A stretch of 64,000 nucleotides of DNA from Alligator mississippiensis (lineage: Eukaryota; Chordata; Crocodylia; Alligatoridae), in the NCBI RefSeq assembly GCF_030867095.1, contig NC_081824.1:349220203-349284202 (forward strand). The letters are read 5' to 3'. The notes beneath the pieces are model-generated. The model saw only the letters and a list, made by a program, of their open reading frames with translations, was not told where the DNA came from and ran no database searches. A program made the translations under genes and the position numbers. This document shows positions 1-12,619 of this stretch, piece by piece. Position 1 is the first letter of the stretch, and every line of letters begins with the position of its first letter.

Positions 1-430
1 CTAGTGTAAACTGTAGGGATCTGGAAAGAGACTTTCTGGTTCCATGGAAGACTCTTCTTAGGGCAAAACTCAGCCCAGTAACTGCTGAGGGTTTTTTTTT
101 TATCCTAAAGTAATACTTTCCAAGTTCATAATGGAAATCATAAGTCAAGCCTGGGAGGTGGATGAAATGTAAATCAGGATTAAAATTGAATTTGTAAAAT
201 GCCAACCAAGTTTGTTCTTCAGTTTTAAACCAGATCACTCCTTGCTGTTTCACTGGTGAAAAGAAAAACAGAACTTCATCCTTAGTCTACAAATACTATC
301 TAGGGTTAATAATGCACAAGAAGTGCATTTTTATCTGCATATATGGGGCCCCTCTTTCCTAAACCTCTATCACAATAATCTACACCTATTTAAATTTTAA
401 TATAAAAATAAAACAACTATAATATTAAAA
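1..430. other. AT-rich sequence without recognised feature
   Basis: I see no long open frame, terminal repeat or retroelement motif here. It is ordinary AT-rich noncoding sequence leading up to a Penelope-like fragment. Confidence 0.5.
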
Positions 431-835
431 GGGCTGTTGGTTGTAGCTATGTTGGTCTAAGGATATAGGCAGGCAAAGTTCTTTGGGTAGATGTGATATC
501 TTTTATTAGACCAACTAAATAGTTGGTAAAAAGTTCTTTGCAATCTTGCAGGCACCAACACCCTTCTTCAGGCACTGGGAGATTCTGCTGCTGTTATGAA
601 TTCTCCAAGGTAAAAAAGAAGCTGAAGTAAACAAGAAGTCTGGGAAGATTCAAATGGATGGAAGTTTGGAAGACAAAGGGTAGAGATAGGAGGGGATGGG
701 GAGGGAAGGGAGGGAAAAGTGTGAAGGAATACATGTGGTCAGTTAAAGGCAGGATACCTGGTGTGTCAGATGTCAGGCAGGTCTTAATGTGTCATAAATC
801 CAATGTCTATAATATTAGAAGTGCTTTATATAGTA
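431..835 (-). mobile_element. Penelope-like element, 3' fragment (minus)
   Basis: On the plus strand this begins with a GTTGTAGCTATGTTGGTCTA-type end and then reads a 'ttttattagaccaactaa' stretch. The same signature recurs near 12.3, 12.7 and 28.1 kb. Positions 745-835 match, in reverse complement, the segment at about 27,780-27,860 that follows the GIY-YIG coding remnant there (shared words such as 'gtcagatgtcag' and 'aatgtgtcataaat'). I therefore read it as the 3' UTR and tail of a Penelope-like retroelement lying on the minus strand. No coding capacity remains. The family assignment depends on the coding remnant at 27.5 kb. Confidence 0.6.
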
Positions 836-3339
836 TTGTCTTACAGGATACATTATCACATTGTTTCAGTACAACCAATGTCAGCAGAGAACTTGTGCTG
901 TGAGAAAGACGAATGCTGGTATGGATTTTGCATGGGCAACTGGTACCTCCCGAGTGTGAGGGGGGCACCGGCAGGGTACGACCAGGAGAGGGGAGGTTCC
1001 CCCCAGCAGCCATCCTGAAATGTGTAGAACTAAAATGTACATCTGTACAACTATTTTACTTTTTTGTAAATCTGATGAAACAATTCCTGTGCAGACTCTA
1101 GAATAATATTTTGAATTATCTCAAAGTGTTGGACTGGAGCAACATTTCTTCAGACTGATTGGGAGTGCCTATTAATTCAACATTATTTGTACCTCTTTTT
1201 GTTTCTTCTCTTGTCATCAATAATTTGCAGTCTGTACATTGGGATACGCAAAGTAACCTCATTCAATATTTTTTTTTTCAAACCCATCAAGAAAATGCCT
1301 TTGCAGGCCTCATCTCCCCTCTGCTTTCCAGCTGCGTTCTTCTTTAGGACAAGAAAATGGGCCATAAAATGTTTTGAAAGTTAGCTTTGAAGCTGCTCCA
1401 GAATTGTATTTAAAGCATGATTTTGCTGTAAAATTCTCCTTGGAGCTACACTTTCTTGATGTCTAATGGTTATATGACAATTAGATAATACGTAGTTATG
1501 TCAGAAAGAAAACAAACATCCAAAGAGCTTTCAGTTTTTCTATGTTCCAGCTAGCAATAACTTCAGCTAAAACTGCCTCTCTCAAAACATGTCAAAGAAT
1601 GGAAAGAAAGGGTCAGGAGGGCAGTTGTCTGCGTCACTATAGGTTCAGCTAGACAGAATGCATTAGGAATATTTATGAGTTTTAGGAGCAGAGTCGTCTG
1701 TAATGTAATTGCAGCTCATTTAATTGAGCAAAGGGAATGAAAAATGCTTACCTAGCCATGTCTGTTTAAGCCATCCTCTGATTTACTTCATTTGTATCAA
1801 TACAGGAAGTCAAAGAGGCAAATTAAATTTATAGACTAGTGAGAGATAAACTAATTTTCTCAGGAGAAACCCAAGTAACATAGCTCATACATAAGCTGCA
1901 TCCCCTGTTTTTCATATCACTCTGTGGAGGCAGTAAAACAGTTTATATGATCCATATATACCAATTATCTTGTTCAAGAAACATTCTTACAATGGAGCTC
2001 TGGTCTCACTATGATTGTATTAGCTGTCTTGACTGCAGAATTAACAAACTCAGACCCACGTCAAGTGATAAGGTACATACAAGCAAGACACTTGTATCCA
2101 CCTAAGTGTTCACTGACATTAATAGGGATCCCTGTGGATTCAGAGGTTCAGCCATAAGGTGTCTGATGCAGGATTAGGGCATCAGGTTGTTCACTTGCTG
2201 ATGTGGTTTTCCAGAGTCCCACTAGCAAAATTAGGGCAGGGCAATGGTGGCAGCTGTCCCAAGTGCCAACTTGGGAGTTTGGTGAAAAAAAGCAGCTGCC
2301 ACTGCAGCTGTGCAATCACACCAGTGGTGTAGTAGCAGCTGGAAGTCACTGCTTCCATTTGTCACAGGTGCCTGGGGCACCTGGATGACTTGTTATGCTT
2401 CTGCAATGTGTGAAATCATGGCATAATGTTAATTTAGATAATATTTCAAAGATTTTTTTTTTTTACATCTAGTTCTCTTCTACTTAGCATGTAAATTGTG
2501 CCCCCGTCAAGAATGCACATTCTAAATACCTCTTTCTATCACATTAATTCACTCAAACAGCAAAGCCAGAGGGTAACAATGGAAGGAGTTAAACTCAGCT
2601 AGACTGATAGATAAAACTAAACCTAGCCAGAAATCTTCCAATTAAATGTTTTTCTAAAAGAAAATACCAATTCATCAAAACAGTCTGTGGAAACATGTTG
2701 AGTTTTGACAATACTTTGGACAGAAGCCAGGCAGGTTCTTGTGGAGATCTTCCTGGCTTCCTGCCAGCTAACCTGTCTCCCCAGCCCCCTGGCAGCCTGC
2801 CAGGGGGCTGACACTTCCAGGCTCGGAGGGAGCCCAGGAACCATACTTTGTTTCTGAAACACTGAAACTGTCTTGCAGTGGGTCACTGTCGGGATTTATT
2901 CCAAGACCTTTACATCCCCAGCAGAGGCCTCTATCACTTGATCTGGAGAAATAAATAATGATGTTTAAGCTGTCTAGTGTGTGAACTTGCCACTACAGGG
3001 GGTAGGACCTGCACTTTCATGGTGAAGTCACTATTTCCAAAAAAAAAGCAGAAGAATATTGACAAGAATCCTGGGTCCTCCAACTACTACTAAGTTGGGG
3101 TTTACTGATTAGGTAAACAAGAAACAAGAATGGCGATCCACTCAGAAAGGCAATATGGCTAATTAATAAGGCCTGGATTTGCCTTATTAGAGAAAAGGTC
3201 CTGCAACTAAATTGACCTTAGCAACTTTTCAGTCATTCTTCCTATAATAGCAATTAAAGCTCCAAAACTTAAGGGGAGCAGATGTTGTGGAGCCCTGGGG
3301 AGACCTTTGCTCAGCTCCCTGTCTAGTTTATCCTTGCCG
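836..3339. other. Noncoding stretch, nothing recognised except a palindrome
   Basis: AT-rich sequence with short open frames only. A small GC-rich patch sits at about 935-1015, and a near-perfect palindrome at 2782-2810 is listed separately. I recognise no repeat family in the remainder. Confidence 0.45.
2782..2810. repeat. Near-perfect 29-bp palindrome
   Basis: Two 14-base arms (2782-2795 and 2797-2810), built on AGCCCCCTGGCAG and its complement, are separated by a single C. The sequence can fold to a GC-rich hairpin with almost no loop. No function can be assigned. Confidence 0.8.
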
Positions 3340-3600
3340 TAAACCAAGGTTGTCAAACTTCTGGCCCACAGGCTGGATCCAACATGTGGAGGCACATCTT
3401 TTCGCCTGCAGGACTCCTGGAGGGACTGGAATATGTGGGAGGGGTAAGCGGGGGGATGGAAGGGGGGAGCTGCTGCCAAAATCCAAACCATGGAGCTCTA
3501 CTGGGGATGAGTCCTTGGGGAGGGTAAGCAAAGGCTCCATGAAGCCCCGCAGCTCCCTGACACCACTCACCTCACCATAACAGCATGTCTGACCCCCTAA
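3340..3600. repeat. Possible relic of a hAT-like repeat
   Basis: The start 'ggttgtcaaacttctggccc' followed by 'aggctggatcc' resembles the ends of the hAT elements at 57,452 and 61,864. I could not find a convincing opposite end or target-site duplication, so the boundaries are guesses. Confidence 0.3.
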
Positions 3601-5342
3601 CAAACCCTGCAGTCTAGATGCAGCTGGGGGATGGGGGATGGAGAACTACCTTTACGTTCCTGCTGTAAGACAAAGGGTTGACTGTTCCCACTGCATTTTA
3701 CCTGGAGCTCAAGCTCTTCAGGGGACCTAGAGACACCTGGAAAAGGGGCTGAACTGCCAGGTGAGACATAGTCTTACTCTATGTTCCCCTCTCAAGTATT
3801 TTTAAACAGCAGGTTGCTATTTATGTAGCAGACCTTCTTGTATAGCATAAAAGACCCCACAAGGCCTTAGCTACAGCTGCTTCATTGTGGTGATGATAAC
3901 AAATCTGTAATGGCTTGACCTTTATTAGTATTCTGGTTGACAGTCAACTCGGGAAATTCTAGTCACTGTTTCGAGACAGTGAGAAGGACACTATGAACAC
4001 CTAGGAGAAATTCTGATTGAGCTAGTAGTGAAAATATATCATTAAATAGCACAGTGAAATATCAGACATATGAGGAAAATACTGCTTTTAAGTTGATTTC
4101 TTGGGGAGTAAATCTTAAAAATACCAGGCCAGACCTTCAGCTATAGATCATTGAAGATAACAGAGCTATGCTGATTTATACCAGCTAAGAATCTGTTGTA
4201 TATTCTTCAGTGAAAAAATAGTTAAAATGTTTCAACTTAATTTCCATAAGAATTTTTTGACATATTTATTTTGTAAATCCTCTGTATTCCGGATACATCT
4301 AATTTTATTGGAACCAGAATGACAGCCCTGTATCTGTATCTAGTGTTTGAGCAAGAATACCATCTGAATTCTTAATAGTAAACAGCACAGATCAATTATT
4401 ACTCCTGAGACCTGAGAAACAGTCTATTTTAATTACCAGCAAATGTTTTGGAGGGCTATATGTTCTTAACTGCTTGAATGATGCTCCATTTCTGTCTTAA
4501 CTGACACCTATAATAAAAATCAATACCATGGTTGTGATTTCTGGCACTTGTCAATTAAGAGTTGTAATTGATAGTGGCCTGGAGAAAGGACTGTATTTGA
4601 GAGGATGTTACTAAGCCAGATAAAATCTACCTGAATATGTGCCAGATGCTATCCTTATGCAGCTTACAACATTTAGCTGGAGTCAAGAAACTTGGAAATT
4701 TCCTTCCATAGTTTTAAGTCTGCTGAGTGCTCTGGATTATGATAGTTAATAAATTGATGTTATGTTGATTGTTAGTATTTCTGTATGAATAATCATGTGC
4801 CACTGTTGTTTGCAGAGAGTCACTGATCAGAAATCAAGATGTGCTTCCTTTCCCTCCTTAGGGTCCCTTTCCTCTTCATTCAGTTAGGTATGATCAACCC
4901 ACACATGGAAGATGTAAATAAATGAAAAGTGCACAAGGCAAAACTAGATTGGAGGCTTTATTTCATGAATCTGCCGGTACAACTTGTGAAAACTGAATGA
5001 GATGCTGAACTCTGCCGAGCTTGCTATCTCCATTTGGGGGGATGGAGTCTTTAATCTGTTCTGTTGTTTTTTTCAAAAATTCCAAACAGGTTACAAGGCA
5101 TAGGGTTAACAATAAGGGGCTTATAACTAAACATATTATTTTGCATACAACACACACCTTTCCCCCCAAAAATCCCCTTTCCTCAAAATTGACTTGCGTG
5201 TATTAAGCAGGGGAAGCTTACTTTTTGACCAGGATAGAATCACCCTGTTTTGATTCATGTTCCAACAGATGCATTAATATTCAGGCAATTAAGGGACTCA
5301 TCTGACTTAGTGGCTTGTTGTTCTTCAGTCCAGATGGGTTAC
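3601..5342. other. Noncoding stretch, nothing recognised
   Basis: AT-rich sequence with short random open frames. I see no terminal repeats and no retroelement coding motif. Confidence 0.45.
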
Positions 5343-5784
5343 CAATCATCTCTCTTTTTTAATACTCTTGATGTTCCTCTAATCAAGCTAACCTTTCTTA
5401 GGACAATTCTGCTGTTTGCTAAGTGATCCTGGTTTGTCTCCTCCTATTTCATCCATTTAGTCTCACATCCCTGGAGACTCATTAGCTCTTTTCAAAATCC
5501 CAGATCCACCCACGCAGACCAGTCTTTAACAGCAGCTGGGGTTTCAGCCTTAAACAAGCAGGAAAGGGGGAGTGAGTCAACTAAAAATGAGGTTCTATCC
5601 CTGCTCTATGCAGCCATAATGCTGAAAAAAAAATTTTTTTTCTTTTTTCTGCCTTTCAAAAAACAAAAGTGTATAGTATATTCCAAGGTATGTTGCATGT
5701 AATAAAATATGATAAGTGGTAAACCACGGCCATATAAACACCTTAGACACAAAGTCAGCTCCTACCAAGGATAACAATTTGTCA
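5343..5784 (-). repeat. Inverted repeat copy A (partner 10,571-10,991)
   Basis: This segment matches the reverse complement of 10,571-10,991 along nearly its whole length. It ends at 'ataacaatttgtca', where the partner begins 'tgacaaattgttat'. Its other end is 'caatcatctctc', where the partner ends 'gagagatgattg'. It contains a poly-A/poly-T run in the middle. No coding potential is seen. It may be an interspersed repeat family (perhaps a small LTR or a nonautonomous element) inserted twice in opposite orientations, or an inverted duplication. Confidence 0.7.
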
Positions 5785-6061
5785 AGAAGTCAACTAGGGA
5801 TCTGTTGGAAGATGAGCAGAGTCCTCTGATACCAGGACTGGAAAGTTAAAAGGGCAGAAGTAGAGCCATTTGTGTTCTCCTTGGACATCATTTGCAGCAT
5901 GGTATTAGGAGCTAAAACAAGGCTCACCACTTTATTGAGATTCTGGGCAAACATGTGCTTAAAGTATGTTGGAAGGGGGTGTGGGACAGGGAGTCAGGAC
6001 AGGACCCAAGAAAGAGAGAGTTGGACTGAGACCATGTCTCCACATGAAACTTACCATGATG
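5785..6061. other. Spacer
   Basis: Unremarkable noncoding sequence between the inverted-repeat copy and the hAT element. Confidence 0.4.
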
Positions 6062-7035
6062 CTAAGCAGTAGGCCTGTGCAAAACAGCTAGTATTCACTT
6101 CGGATTTGGTTTCAGCCAATTAGGGGGACAGTGATTCAACTGCTCCCAGCACTTATTTTAAAAAAAGACCTGACTTCATGGGTGCTGCCAGGTGGGGGGG
6201 GCAATCCCTGCTGCCCCGCACTACCCCATGCTGCATGGAGGACTCTTCCGTGAGCTCTCTGACCCTCCCCCCCACTACCCCAGGCCCCCCATGGCTGCTC
6301 TGACAGCCCCAGCTCTGGCCCTTAAGAAAAACAAATGAAAAAACCCTGGGCTCATCGTTCCTGCTGGCGGGGGGCGAACCTGCTGCCCTGCGCCACATGG
6401 GGGGCTCTTCCACAGCCCCCTGAAGCCCCCAAGGCCACTGCAGGAGTGGTGAGTCCCAGGGCTTTTCTCCATTTTTTTTTTTCTTAAAGGGCTGGAGCTG
6501 GCCCAGACAGGGCAGCCATGGGGGGGCTGGGAGAGTGGAGGGGTTTGGGGGCTGATGCAGAGCCCCCCACACAGCGTGGGGCAGTGGGGGGCAGCAGGGA
6601 TGGCCCCCCTGCCCAGCAGCACCTGGTGAGTAGGGGCTTTTTTGGAAAGGGCTGAGAGCTGGGGAGGGTGGAGCACCTGTGAGGGTGGGCTAGGGTAGTG
6701 CATGGGGAGGTCACGGGGGCTGGGGGAGCAGGCAGGGGATGGGGGCTGTCAGGGGTCCCTGCATGGTTCCCTCCCCACTCCCCCAGTCCCCCTCCCCCGC
6801 CTTTAGCACTTACCAGCTCCGAATCAGCTGCAGCTCCCTGCTGTAGCCACTGGAAACTGCCCAAATCATTAAAGCTCTCCAAATCTTTTCTGAAGATTCA
6901 GAGAGCTTTGAATCAATTCAGACCTTTTAATTGGTCCCCTGAATCGATTCAGATTTGGAGATTCAGCCACCGAATTGGGCCAAATCTCCTCCAAATCAAT
7001 CACCAACCAAAGCTTCACAGAGCCCTACTAAGCAG
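6062..7035. mobile_element. Nonautonomous hAT transposon, family 1, with 8-bp TSD
   Basis: The element spans 6070-7027. It begins TAGGCCTGTG and ends in the inverted form CCCTA, and perfect 8-bp duplications 'ctaagcag' flank it (6062-6069 and 7028-7035). An 8-bp TSD with TAGGG-type termini is characteristic of hAT transposons. The ends are AT-rich ('ccgaattgggccaaatctcc'), while the middle (about 6190-6800) is very GC-rich. It encodes no transposase that I can recognise, so it was presumably mobilised in trans. A shorter relative is at 45,578-46,050. Confidence 0.85.
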
Positions 7036-7779
7036 TATCCTCAAGCACATTGTGCTGCATTGGGCAAGAGCCCCCCAGTTTGGAGGCAGTGTTGCCTTGC
7101 ATTTTAAGCAGGCTAATTAAGTGAGAGTGACAGTGGAATTGACAATGGTTGTAAGCCTGTCAGACAACTTCTGACAAAGTGAGATGTTGCTTACAAAAGC
7201 TTATGCATGTATGATTTATGTGGTCCATAAGGTATAAGCCTGTCCCTATTGTCATTCATCTTTCCTCAAAGACACAGGTGCATTGCTTCATGGTTAAGGT
7301 GTAGCCTGAATGGTGCAATGTGCGGGAAAGTTCTGGTTTGGAGCATGATAAGTTTACAATGTAGACTTGGCCTGTGAATTCCAGCTCTCAAGATTAAGTG
7401 CTAGAGAGAGGATTTGGACCCTATGACTATGAGTTTAGAGACTAAAACAGGGAGACTGAGCCTGGTCTCTGTTCAGACTCCAAAGACTTGATACATTTGA
7501 TCCCCCAACAGCAGTCTAGTGAGTGGCCACCAAGCAGTTCTTGGCCAGATTTCATCTCTCAGATGTTCTAGGATTGAGCTCAACTAGCCCAGAGGGTTTA
7601 AAGGTGCAGTCTGTCCTGGTCACACTAGTATTAGGTACTAACACATGGCTTAAATACCTCTGTTATAGCATCACCAAAGCCAGTAGAATAGATATGGATT
7701 AATTTAGCCAACTGTGTTTAGCTCTCCATCAGCTCATCCTCTGCTCCATCCATTCTTGCTTTCAGTCAGAGATCAGGTT
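7036..7779. other. Noncoding stretch, nothing recognised
   Basis: No open frame of note, no terminal repeats and no retroelement motif seen. Confidence 0.4.
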
Positions 7780-8120
7780 TCCTAGATCAGTGCTTCTCAA
7801 ACTATCTGACGTGGTGGACCAGCAATTTTTTTTCCAGTGGGCCAGGGACCGGTGCCCGGTTCAGCCAGTGGCAGCAACTGCGTGTAACAGCACTAAACAA
7901 AGGGTGTAACAGAGACCAGCTGTTTCTTTCTCTTTCCTCACCTCGCATGACGTGACGTCACGTCACCTGGAGTGTTGAAACATACAAACTGTGGCACTAT
8001 GACATAGCAATGTTATGCTTCTGAAAATATATTTCTTTCTTTCCTGGCAACTCACTGCGGACCAGCGACCGGTGGCATGCCGGTCTGCGGACCACCACTT
8101 TGAGAAGCACTGTCCTAGAT
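7780..8120. mobile_element. hAT MITE, family 2, with perfect 8-bp TSD
   Basis: The element spans 7788-8112 (325 bp). It starts CAGTGCTTCTCAAA and ends with the exact inverse TTTGAGAAGCACTG. Perfect 8-bp duplications 'tcctagat' sit at 7780-7787 and 8113-8120. Internal 'gtggaccagc' and 'gcggaccacc' stretches extend the inverted repeat. These features fit a nonautonomous hAT element. It has no coding capacity. Confidence 0.92.
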
Positions 8121-10570
8121 GGCAAGTATTTCCATAATTAAAAATGCACCTTCTCAGAGCTCCAGCAACATAATAGGATATGGTGTTCTTTCAGCTCCAA
8201 TAGAATTGCACCCTATTACTCCATACATTAGTACCCAAAGGAAACATCAGAAGTCCCAGGAGACATGGACTTGATACAAACCTGAGAGTTCAGAAACAGT
8301 GTATTTTGGGAGCAGGGATAGATACTATGGATTTCAGACAACCTCAAAATGCTGGTTCCTATATTAAAGGACAACACAGTGTTTGCAAAGCTCAGCCAGC
8401 TATTTTAGAGTTCAAGATTTAGTTCTAAGAAAATATTAATCATACATGATAATGCTGTATTTTTATTCTTTTTTTTTTTAAAGAATGCTTTTTATGGTCT
8501 TATGGGAAAGCAAGAGATTGGTGTCATCTTGCTTCTTGAGCTAGTGACTAATGCTATAATAGGCTGTAGATCGGTGAGCCATCCTAAAAGCCATTCGGGC
8601 AGAGATTCGGTATATGTATGTGATACAATTGTGTTACATAAAGTGTTAGTTCAATAAATAATACTCACATAAATAACAGCTGCAACAAGACCAGTTGTGT
8701 ATAAGTTAGAGTAGAGGATTGCTAAAATAATTAAAGAGTAAAAAGATAAACAAGGATTCTGCTATAGCTCCAATCTTCTCTACCTCTCAGCCCAGAACGA
8801 TATAACTGAAAACCATGATTTAGCTGTAAGGAAGATTGGTTATACTACAGGGGTGTACATCCAGAAGCAAGACTGAAATAAATAAAAGTATCACATCTAA
8901 TATATTGCAGCAGGAGTTGGGAACATTTTCTCACGCTCTACACAGCCAGCTACAACCATCACCTGGAAGGGTCACTTTGAGAGCTAAGAGGGTATTTCTG
9001 TCTCCATGCTCATACAGTTCCCTCTCACCCTGTTAACTATGGATGAGCAAGCAGACTGGGATAAAACTATAAACACTTCAGAAGATCTTCAGGGCTCCTC
9101 CAGTAAGGGTTTGGGAGTAGGAGTTTCTCAAGAGTCAGAATTTAGAAGGGACAAATACCAAAATAGGTCCTATATCTGGCCATTCTCCTTTCCCAATGGC
9201 CCTGTGGCCTTTCTCAGTGGTCCTGTGGCTTTTATGTTACAGAATCTGTAGCCTCCTGAACCTGGACTTCACACTTACTTGGAATTACCTCTAAAGTTAA
9301 TTCTGTCAACTTTCCATCCTGCAAATCTCAGGGTCCCCTTTCCCGCTTCTTTGGGTGCCTGCCTGACTTGCTGACTGACATGCACACAAATTGCTAAGAA
9401 GCAGACTTCATGCCCTAGCCACAGTTCTTGATTTTTTTAAAGGGCTTATGCTCAGAAGAAGGGTTCAGGGTCAAGTCATAAAAATAGCCCACCTATTTCC
9501 AGAGCCTAAGAATGGATCTAAAGGATAACAAGCTGTTCCCCAAAGAAACAGTCTTTCAATACTGGGAGAACAGAAGCTTTGGGGTAGAGAAATAAGCCAA
9601 CAAACTTTCCCTTGAAAATGACAAAAGTGAGAGAGTGAAATAAGCAAGGCTTATGCCACAAGAAGATGTAAATTATTGTGGAAACTTCTGTGTATCTCTG
9701 GGATTCTTGTCCCAGAGAGAACATGCAGGGAAGAACAGGGGAACCATCTGTATTAGCAACAACTAACTACCCTTAACACTAAGACAGATCAGCAAAAAGC
9801 AACATAAGATAATGCAATTTGGGCAGCACCTTCTGTTGATGGAGTACAAAACAAATACACAGACACTCAATACACAACAGAAACCTTAATTATTAATTAA
9901 GAAACCAATAATTTATCCTCTATTGAGGATGGGGGATAGAGGGCACTCTGAGGAGGTCATCATGACAGTCCAGGTTTGTATTCAAGTAGATGAATTCTTG
10001 TTTAAACCAACCCAAATGCAGCACACTTTGAGTTTTACTCACTTCTAATTTAAATTAATACAAATTGGAAGTGGTTGCTTTTGTTAGATGGACTTGTAGA
10101 CTGGGAATTAAACTGTGATCAAGAGGTTAGCTCAGGCCACCAGACAGCCACGTTTCACTTGCTACCAGTTGCACTGAAACTTGGAGGTAGATTTGATTTA
10201 GAAACAGGAACCCGAGCATAGAAGATTCTGTTTCCCATTTTCAAGTTCCTGAGTCATGCAGGCTGATAAATTCTTATCAGCCTGGATGAGAACATTGGTC
10301 ATCTCTGACTTTTCTTCATCCCTGAGTCATTCTGGGACTTGCAAGCAATGTCAAGGTTTTTGGAAGCACTGATAATCTAATTTTACCTGGTTTTATTTTC
10401 CTGTCTATTTTAGTTCTGCAAGAAAACGTCATGGTTTTGAGGCTCATTAAATTTATACTTTTTGAGCAGCACAAGCACAAATGGACCCTTAGCTCCTAAA
10501 CTGTAAAGTTTTGGTATAAGTTTCATTTCCCAATCAAATAGAACTATAGGGATACAATAAAGTATTTTCC
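8121..10570. other. Noncoding stretch, nothing recognised
   Basis: AT-rich sequence with only short open frames. I saw no terminal inverted repeats, LINE motifs or RNA genes. Confidence 0.4.
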
Positions 10571-10991
10571 TGACAAATTGTTATCCTTGGTAATGTCTAA
10601 GGTGTTTATATGCCAGTGGTTTACGGCTTGCCATATTTTATCACATGCAACATACCTTGGAATATACTATGCACCTTCGTTTTTTGAAAGGCAGATAAAA
10701 GAAAAAAAAGATTTTTTCAGCATTATGGCTGCATAGAGCAGGGACAGAGCTTAATTATTAGTTGACTCACTCTCCCTTTCCTGCTTGATTAAAGCTGAAA
10801 CCCTAGCTGCTGCTAAGACTGGTCTCCATGAGTGGATCTGGGATTTTGAAAAGAGCTAAAGAGTCTCCAGGGATGTGAGACCGAATAGATAAAAGAGGAG
10901 TAAACCAGGAGCACTTAGACAGCAAAATTGCCCTCAAAAAAGTTAGCTTACTAGAGGACGATCAAGAGCATTAAAAAAAGAGAGATGATTG
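10571..10991 (+). repeat. Inverted repeat copy B (partner 5,343-5,784)
   Basis: The reverse complement of this segment aligns with 5,343-5,784 with substitutions and small indels. Shared landmarks are the tgacaaattgttatcc end, the 'tttatatgcc' region, the central A/T run, the 'tatggctgcatagagcaggga' block and the 'gagagatgattg' end. Both copies stop matching abruptly at the same points, which defines the unit. Confidence 0.7.
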
Positions 10992-11341
10992 TAATAGCTT
11001 CCAGAAAGTTCTTGTTAGTTACTATATTCTAATTATCATCCTGTCACTGGACTGTAAAGACTTTGGGCAGGTGCTACACAAAGTGTGCGTAAAAATTATA
11101 ACCCTGTTACTTCTGTAAACCAGGGCTGGCTTGTGCTGGTGTGGCCTGCACAGTGCACAGCCCCCACTGATACGGCCTGTTAGGCTTGTGGCCCCTCATA
11201 TCTTAGAAGTTGGAGAGCCCCAACTTAAACTAACACAATAACAACTTAATGCAAATGTGACTACATCTACGCATGCCCTACCCTTCTTGATACCAGCTTT
11301 GAGACGACTTGGAGTTTGAAAGAACATCTTAAGATGATAAT
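10992..11341. other. Noncoding stretch
   Basis: It includes 'cagggctggcttgtgctggt' at about 11,122, which resembles the start of the reptile hAT-type repeats elsewhere in the window. No matching end was found. Confidence 0.3.
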
Positions 11342-11385
<44 letters not shown>

Positions 11386-11462
11386 ATGTGTGTGTGTGTG
11401 TGTGTGTGTGTTTATATTTATATATACACATATATGTGTGTGTGTGTACATATACATATATG
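11342..11462. repeat. Compound (TA)n(TG)n microsatellite
   Basis: A long TA run passes into TG repeats and then mixed TATATG/ACATAT units. The alternating purine-pyrimidine sequence is a simple repeat that is probably length-polymorphic. Confidence 0.95.
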
Positions 11463-12254
11463 AAGTGAAACTACTGCATTCTACTCATATGTAAAAAATG
11501 ATTTTATCATTACTCATGTCCTCATTCCCATCTTACTTTTATGTTAAATTAATTTATTTTGTCTTTTCTATAATAGTAAGTTCCTTGCACAGAGATCTTG
11601 TCTTCCTATAAATGGTGCCTAATGAATATCTAATGAAGATCTAATCTTAATTAAGACCTTTAGGAATTATTATATTAAGATTGATTAGAAAGCTTCAAAG
11701 ACCAGACAACATGCATGTGCACACTAGCATACATTTGTTCATGGGGAGGAAACCTCATTTAGAATGTTAATCACTGAAAGGACTATAGTCGACATCCTGG
11801 CTGCATTTAAGTCATTGGGAGTATTGCCATTGGCTTTAATAATGCCATGATTTCACCTGATGGGTTAAATACTGTAATACTTCTTCTGATAAATACCCAA
11901 TTGATTTCAACCAGATTTGTCTGAAGAAAGGGTATTTTCAGTCTTATATTGCTGGTGTTGTGACTAAAGTAACAATTAATGACATAAAGTAAAATAAAAT
12001 GTAATTGTCCAGGTTTCTATTAAGTTCTTTATAGGAATGACTGACATGCCAGAAAGCTGTGCAAATAAATTGTAAGAAGGGGAGTTCCATGGTTAAAGTA
12101 CTAGTTTAGACCTTAGGTCTTGTACAAACTGCATTCAGTTGCTTGTTTTGCCACAGACACTCCATAAATCACTTAGCTCCAGTAAAGGTCTTGGGCTCCT
12201 AACATGCAGGGCTTACATGGAATTTAGGTACCTAAGTCCAAAATTACAGTCCAA
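11463..12254. other. Noncoding stretch, nothing recognised
   Basis: AT-rich sequence with no open frame of interest or repeat structure that I can see. Confidence 0.4.
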
Positions 12255-12560
12255 AAAGTCCTCTCAGTTGCTGCTTGACCTTGAAACTATTCAAATACTA
12301 AAGGAATCAGAACTCATGGTAGAGGTGATATCTTTTATTAGACCAACTAGATTTTTGCAACCAAAAAAGGCTTTATTTGCAAGCTTTCGGGCAACAGGCA
12401 CCCTTCTTCAAGCATAGGAGAAAAGACTGTAAAAGTTCTCCAAGGTAGAAATGAAAGTTCATGTTTCATAGAAGAGTTGAAGGTGTGGTAAAATCTCCTG
12501 TCTGGAACAGTTCATTTTATGCAGATTAGGCTCAGAGAAAAGTTGAAATAGTCTGTTTAC
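12255..12560 (-). mobile_element. Penelope-like tail, left arm of an inverted pair
   Basis: From about 12,299 this carries the 'tcttttattagaccaactag' signature and then 'gcaagctttcgggcaacagg' and 'acccttcttcaagc', the same order as in the 431-835 fragment. The 12,299-12,360 segment is an inverted repeat of 12,651-12,712. No coding sequence remains. Confidence 0.55.
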
Positions 12561-12619
12561 CACAAAGTTGTTTGGTGGCAAGCAGGATGTAGAGTCATAT
12601 TTCCTTCTGGTTATGATGT

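Noticed and set aside
10992-11341. A hAT element starting at 'cagggctggc' near 11,122
   Set aside because: I found no matching inverted end or 8-bp duplication.
11342-11462. TA/TG alternating tract as a regulatory Z-DNA element
   Set aside because: It is an ordinary compound microsatellite, and nothing nearby suggests a promoter.
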